Source of the DNA: a virus
Direction: 5' to 3' (one strand)
Length of the DNA: 38,371 bases
Virus record (IMG/VR): IMGVR_UViG_3300048833_000752
Span: 1-38,371 of that record
Shown: piece after piece, positions 37,478-38,371 of the stretch
Layout: every line of letters begins with the position of its first letter
Position numbering within the stretch: the stretch's first letter is position 1
Position numbers and translations under genes: made by a program
The notes under the pieces: generated by a model
What the model was told of the DNA's origin: nothing
The model's database searches: none
The model's input: the letters and a program-made list of their open reading frames with translations, nothing else

Positions 37478-38371
37478 TATCGAATAATCCTTGCGCTCGG
37501 CGGTTTGGTGATTGGCGCAGAGGCGTTCGCACGCTTCTACATGGGGATCGGCACGCCCGTTCTCTTCATGCCGCACCAGACCATCGAATACATGCTGGCT
37601 CCAAATCAGGATGTGCAGCGGTACGGCAAAAGGCAGCTGATCAATGAATTCGGGATGCGCAGTCCGGCACTGAGCACGGTGGAGGCTGGAAGGCGATATC
37701 TCGTCCTGGGAGATTCGGTTCTCAACGGCGGGACAGGCGTTGACCACGGTGAGCTGGCGACGACCCAGCTCAGCGATGACAATCGCTTTTTCGGGAATGC
37801 TAGTGCCAACAGCTGGGGGCCTGCCAATCAGGCTGCATGGATCAGGCAATTTGGTGACACAGGGGCGAGCGCGGCTATCGTGTTGATCAGCTCGCATGAT
37901 GCCACTGATCTCCCCTCCTTCGGGCCGCTCAATCCTAGGGAGCAGCCCACCGAGGGACCGCTGCTGGCTTTGCAGGAAGTCTGGCCGCATCTGGCGCCTA
38001 AGCTCGGGATCTCGATCAGGGCTGTTCCCACGAATGCCCCGCCTGCCGACCCTTCACGTTCCGCCGCGGGTCAGAAAGCACTCGATGACTTGATCACCGC
38101 TCTGGAAACGAAGGGCCTGCCCGTCTGTGCAATCCAGCATCAGACCCGCACTGAGATTAGGTCAAAGCCGGAGGCGGGCTGGCATACGATCCGTCAGGCG
38201 TTCACCGAGCGGGGCTGGCCAGTGGTGCAGATGGCTAGATGGACCGCCCCGGCTCTAGCCAAGGATCCCGAAATCTTCACCGATGACATTCATCTTGCTC
38301 CGGCGGGACAGGCGCTGATTGCTGAAGCGATAAAGGCCTGCGCCGCCGAACTGGAAGGGCAAGTTGATTAG
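37472..38371 (+). CDS. SGNH-family hydrolase with N-terminal membrane segment (conversion-type gene)
   Basis: 299 residues from GTG 37472, stop at the last base. Residues ~4-20 (RIILALGGLVIGAEAFA) form a signal/anchor. The motif YLVLGDSVLNGG gives nucleophile S82 of SGNH esterases, and DDIHLAPAGQALIAEA gives the D271/H274 pair. The block between them (FFGNASANSWGPANQAAWIRQFG) contains the Gly and Asn blocks. It would act in or outside the membrane, probably on O-acyl groups of a surface polysaccharide. Location at the prophage edge after the tail spike is typical for lysogenic conversion. Base composition is slightly lower in GC than in the head genes. Confidence 0.8.
   Translation: MTYRIILALGGLVIGAEAFARFYMGIGTPVLFMPHQTIEYMLAPNQDVQRYGKRQLINEFGMRSPALSTVEAGRRYLVLGDSVLNGGTGVDHGELATTQLSDDNRFFGNASANSWGPANQAAWIRQFGDTGASAAIVLISSHDATDLPSFGPLNPREQPTEGPLLALQEVWPHLAPKLGISIRAVPTNAPPADPSRSAAGQKALDDLITALETKGLPVCAIQHQTRTEIRSKPEAGWHTIRQAFTERGWPVVQMARWTAPALAKDPEIFTDDIHLAPAGQALIAEAIKACAAELEGQVD

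Larger units (their letters stand above)
704..38371. mobile_element. Temperate siphovirus-type prophage, right end beyond the window
   Basis: From the integrase next to the tRNA to the last base, the genes form one phage genome: integration, immunity, replication, packaging, head, tail, lysis, tail spike and a conversion-type gene. No transposase or host housekeeping gene interrupts it. The structural genes follow the lambda order, and the head combines a lambda-type terminase and portal with an HK97-fold capsid. All key modules look intact, with no internal stop or frameshift seen apart from the programmed one at 23922. The prophage is therefore probably functional. The true left edge lies within or just after the tRNA 3' half. 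Confidence 0.92.

Noticed and set aside
37300-38371. Right attachment site
   Set aside because: I found no copy of the tRNA T-arm/acceptor sequence here.

Overview
The window is high-GC DNA from an alphaproteobacterium, most likely a member of the Sphingomonadales. That placement rests on GC and codon style plus phage protein families I associate with that group, not on a marker gene. It holds the 3' end of a host sppA gene, a host tRNA-Val(CAC) gene, and then, up to the last base, a temperate tailed-phage genome (prophage) of lambda/HK97-like siphovirus organisation. Integration appears to have used the tRNA gene: the integrase gene starts about 145 bp beyond its CCA end. The right attachment site is not visible and presumably lies past the window.

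Layout. 1-703: host DNA (sppA end, tRNA-Val). 848-5543, minus strand: integrase, an excisionase-like HTH protein and a long early-left operon of mostly tiny, translationally coupled genes. These include a DHH phosphoesterase, three very small membrane or basic peptides, a DUF6948-like protein and a 72-residue Gly-X protein encoded by a (GGGNNN)n tract. 5572-6865: immunity region with a CI-like repressor (minus), a Cro-like protein (plus), a membrane-anchored OB-fold-type protein between them, and 19-bp operators AGTTCGG-N5-CCGAACT placed identically in two diverging promoters (PL and PR). 7211-13725, plus strand: CII-like regulator, HTH protein, Toprim primase, adenine methyltransferase, a protein with two GapR-type domains in tandem, SF3 helicase, Lar-like zinc protein, an inverted-repeat cluster and a DUF6362-like protein. 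An intrinsic terminator at 13867-13902 closes the early region.

13918-32395: packaging and morphogenesis in canonical order. The genes are terminase small and large subunits, a gpW-position protein, portal, a protease-capsid fusion, small head genes, a head-tail attachment protein, a tail terminator, the tail tube, tail chaperones G/GT with a -1 slippery site A_AAA_AAC, a DUF6441 protein, tape measure, tail-tip proteins and a J-like protein. One gene in the tail module (24876-25082) runs backwards with its own promoter-like sequence. 32392-34960: small genes, holin candidates, a GH108 endolysin with an N-terminal anchor and a nested Rz/Rz1 spanin pair. 34983-38371: a tail spike with cadherin-like and sialate-esterase-like (GQSN...DxxH) parts, and a final SGNH hydrolase gene whose ribosome site and start codon sit inside a long hairpin.

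How it works together: in the lysogen the CI-like protein should hold PL and PR shut through the paired operators. On induction PL drives integrase and the left accessory genes, and PR drives Cro, CII and replication. Late genes then start behind the terminator at 13867. The observations most worth follow-up are the tandem GapR protein, the G-quadruplex-like gene, the matched PL/PR operator design with a probably leaderless cro transcript, the terminator before terminase, and the hairpin over the start of the last gene.
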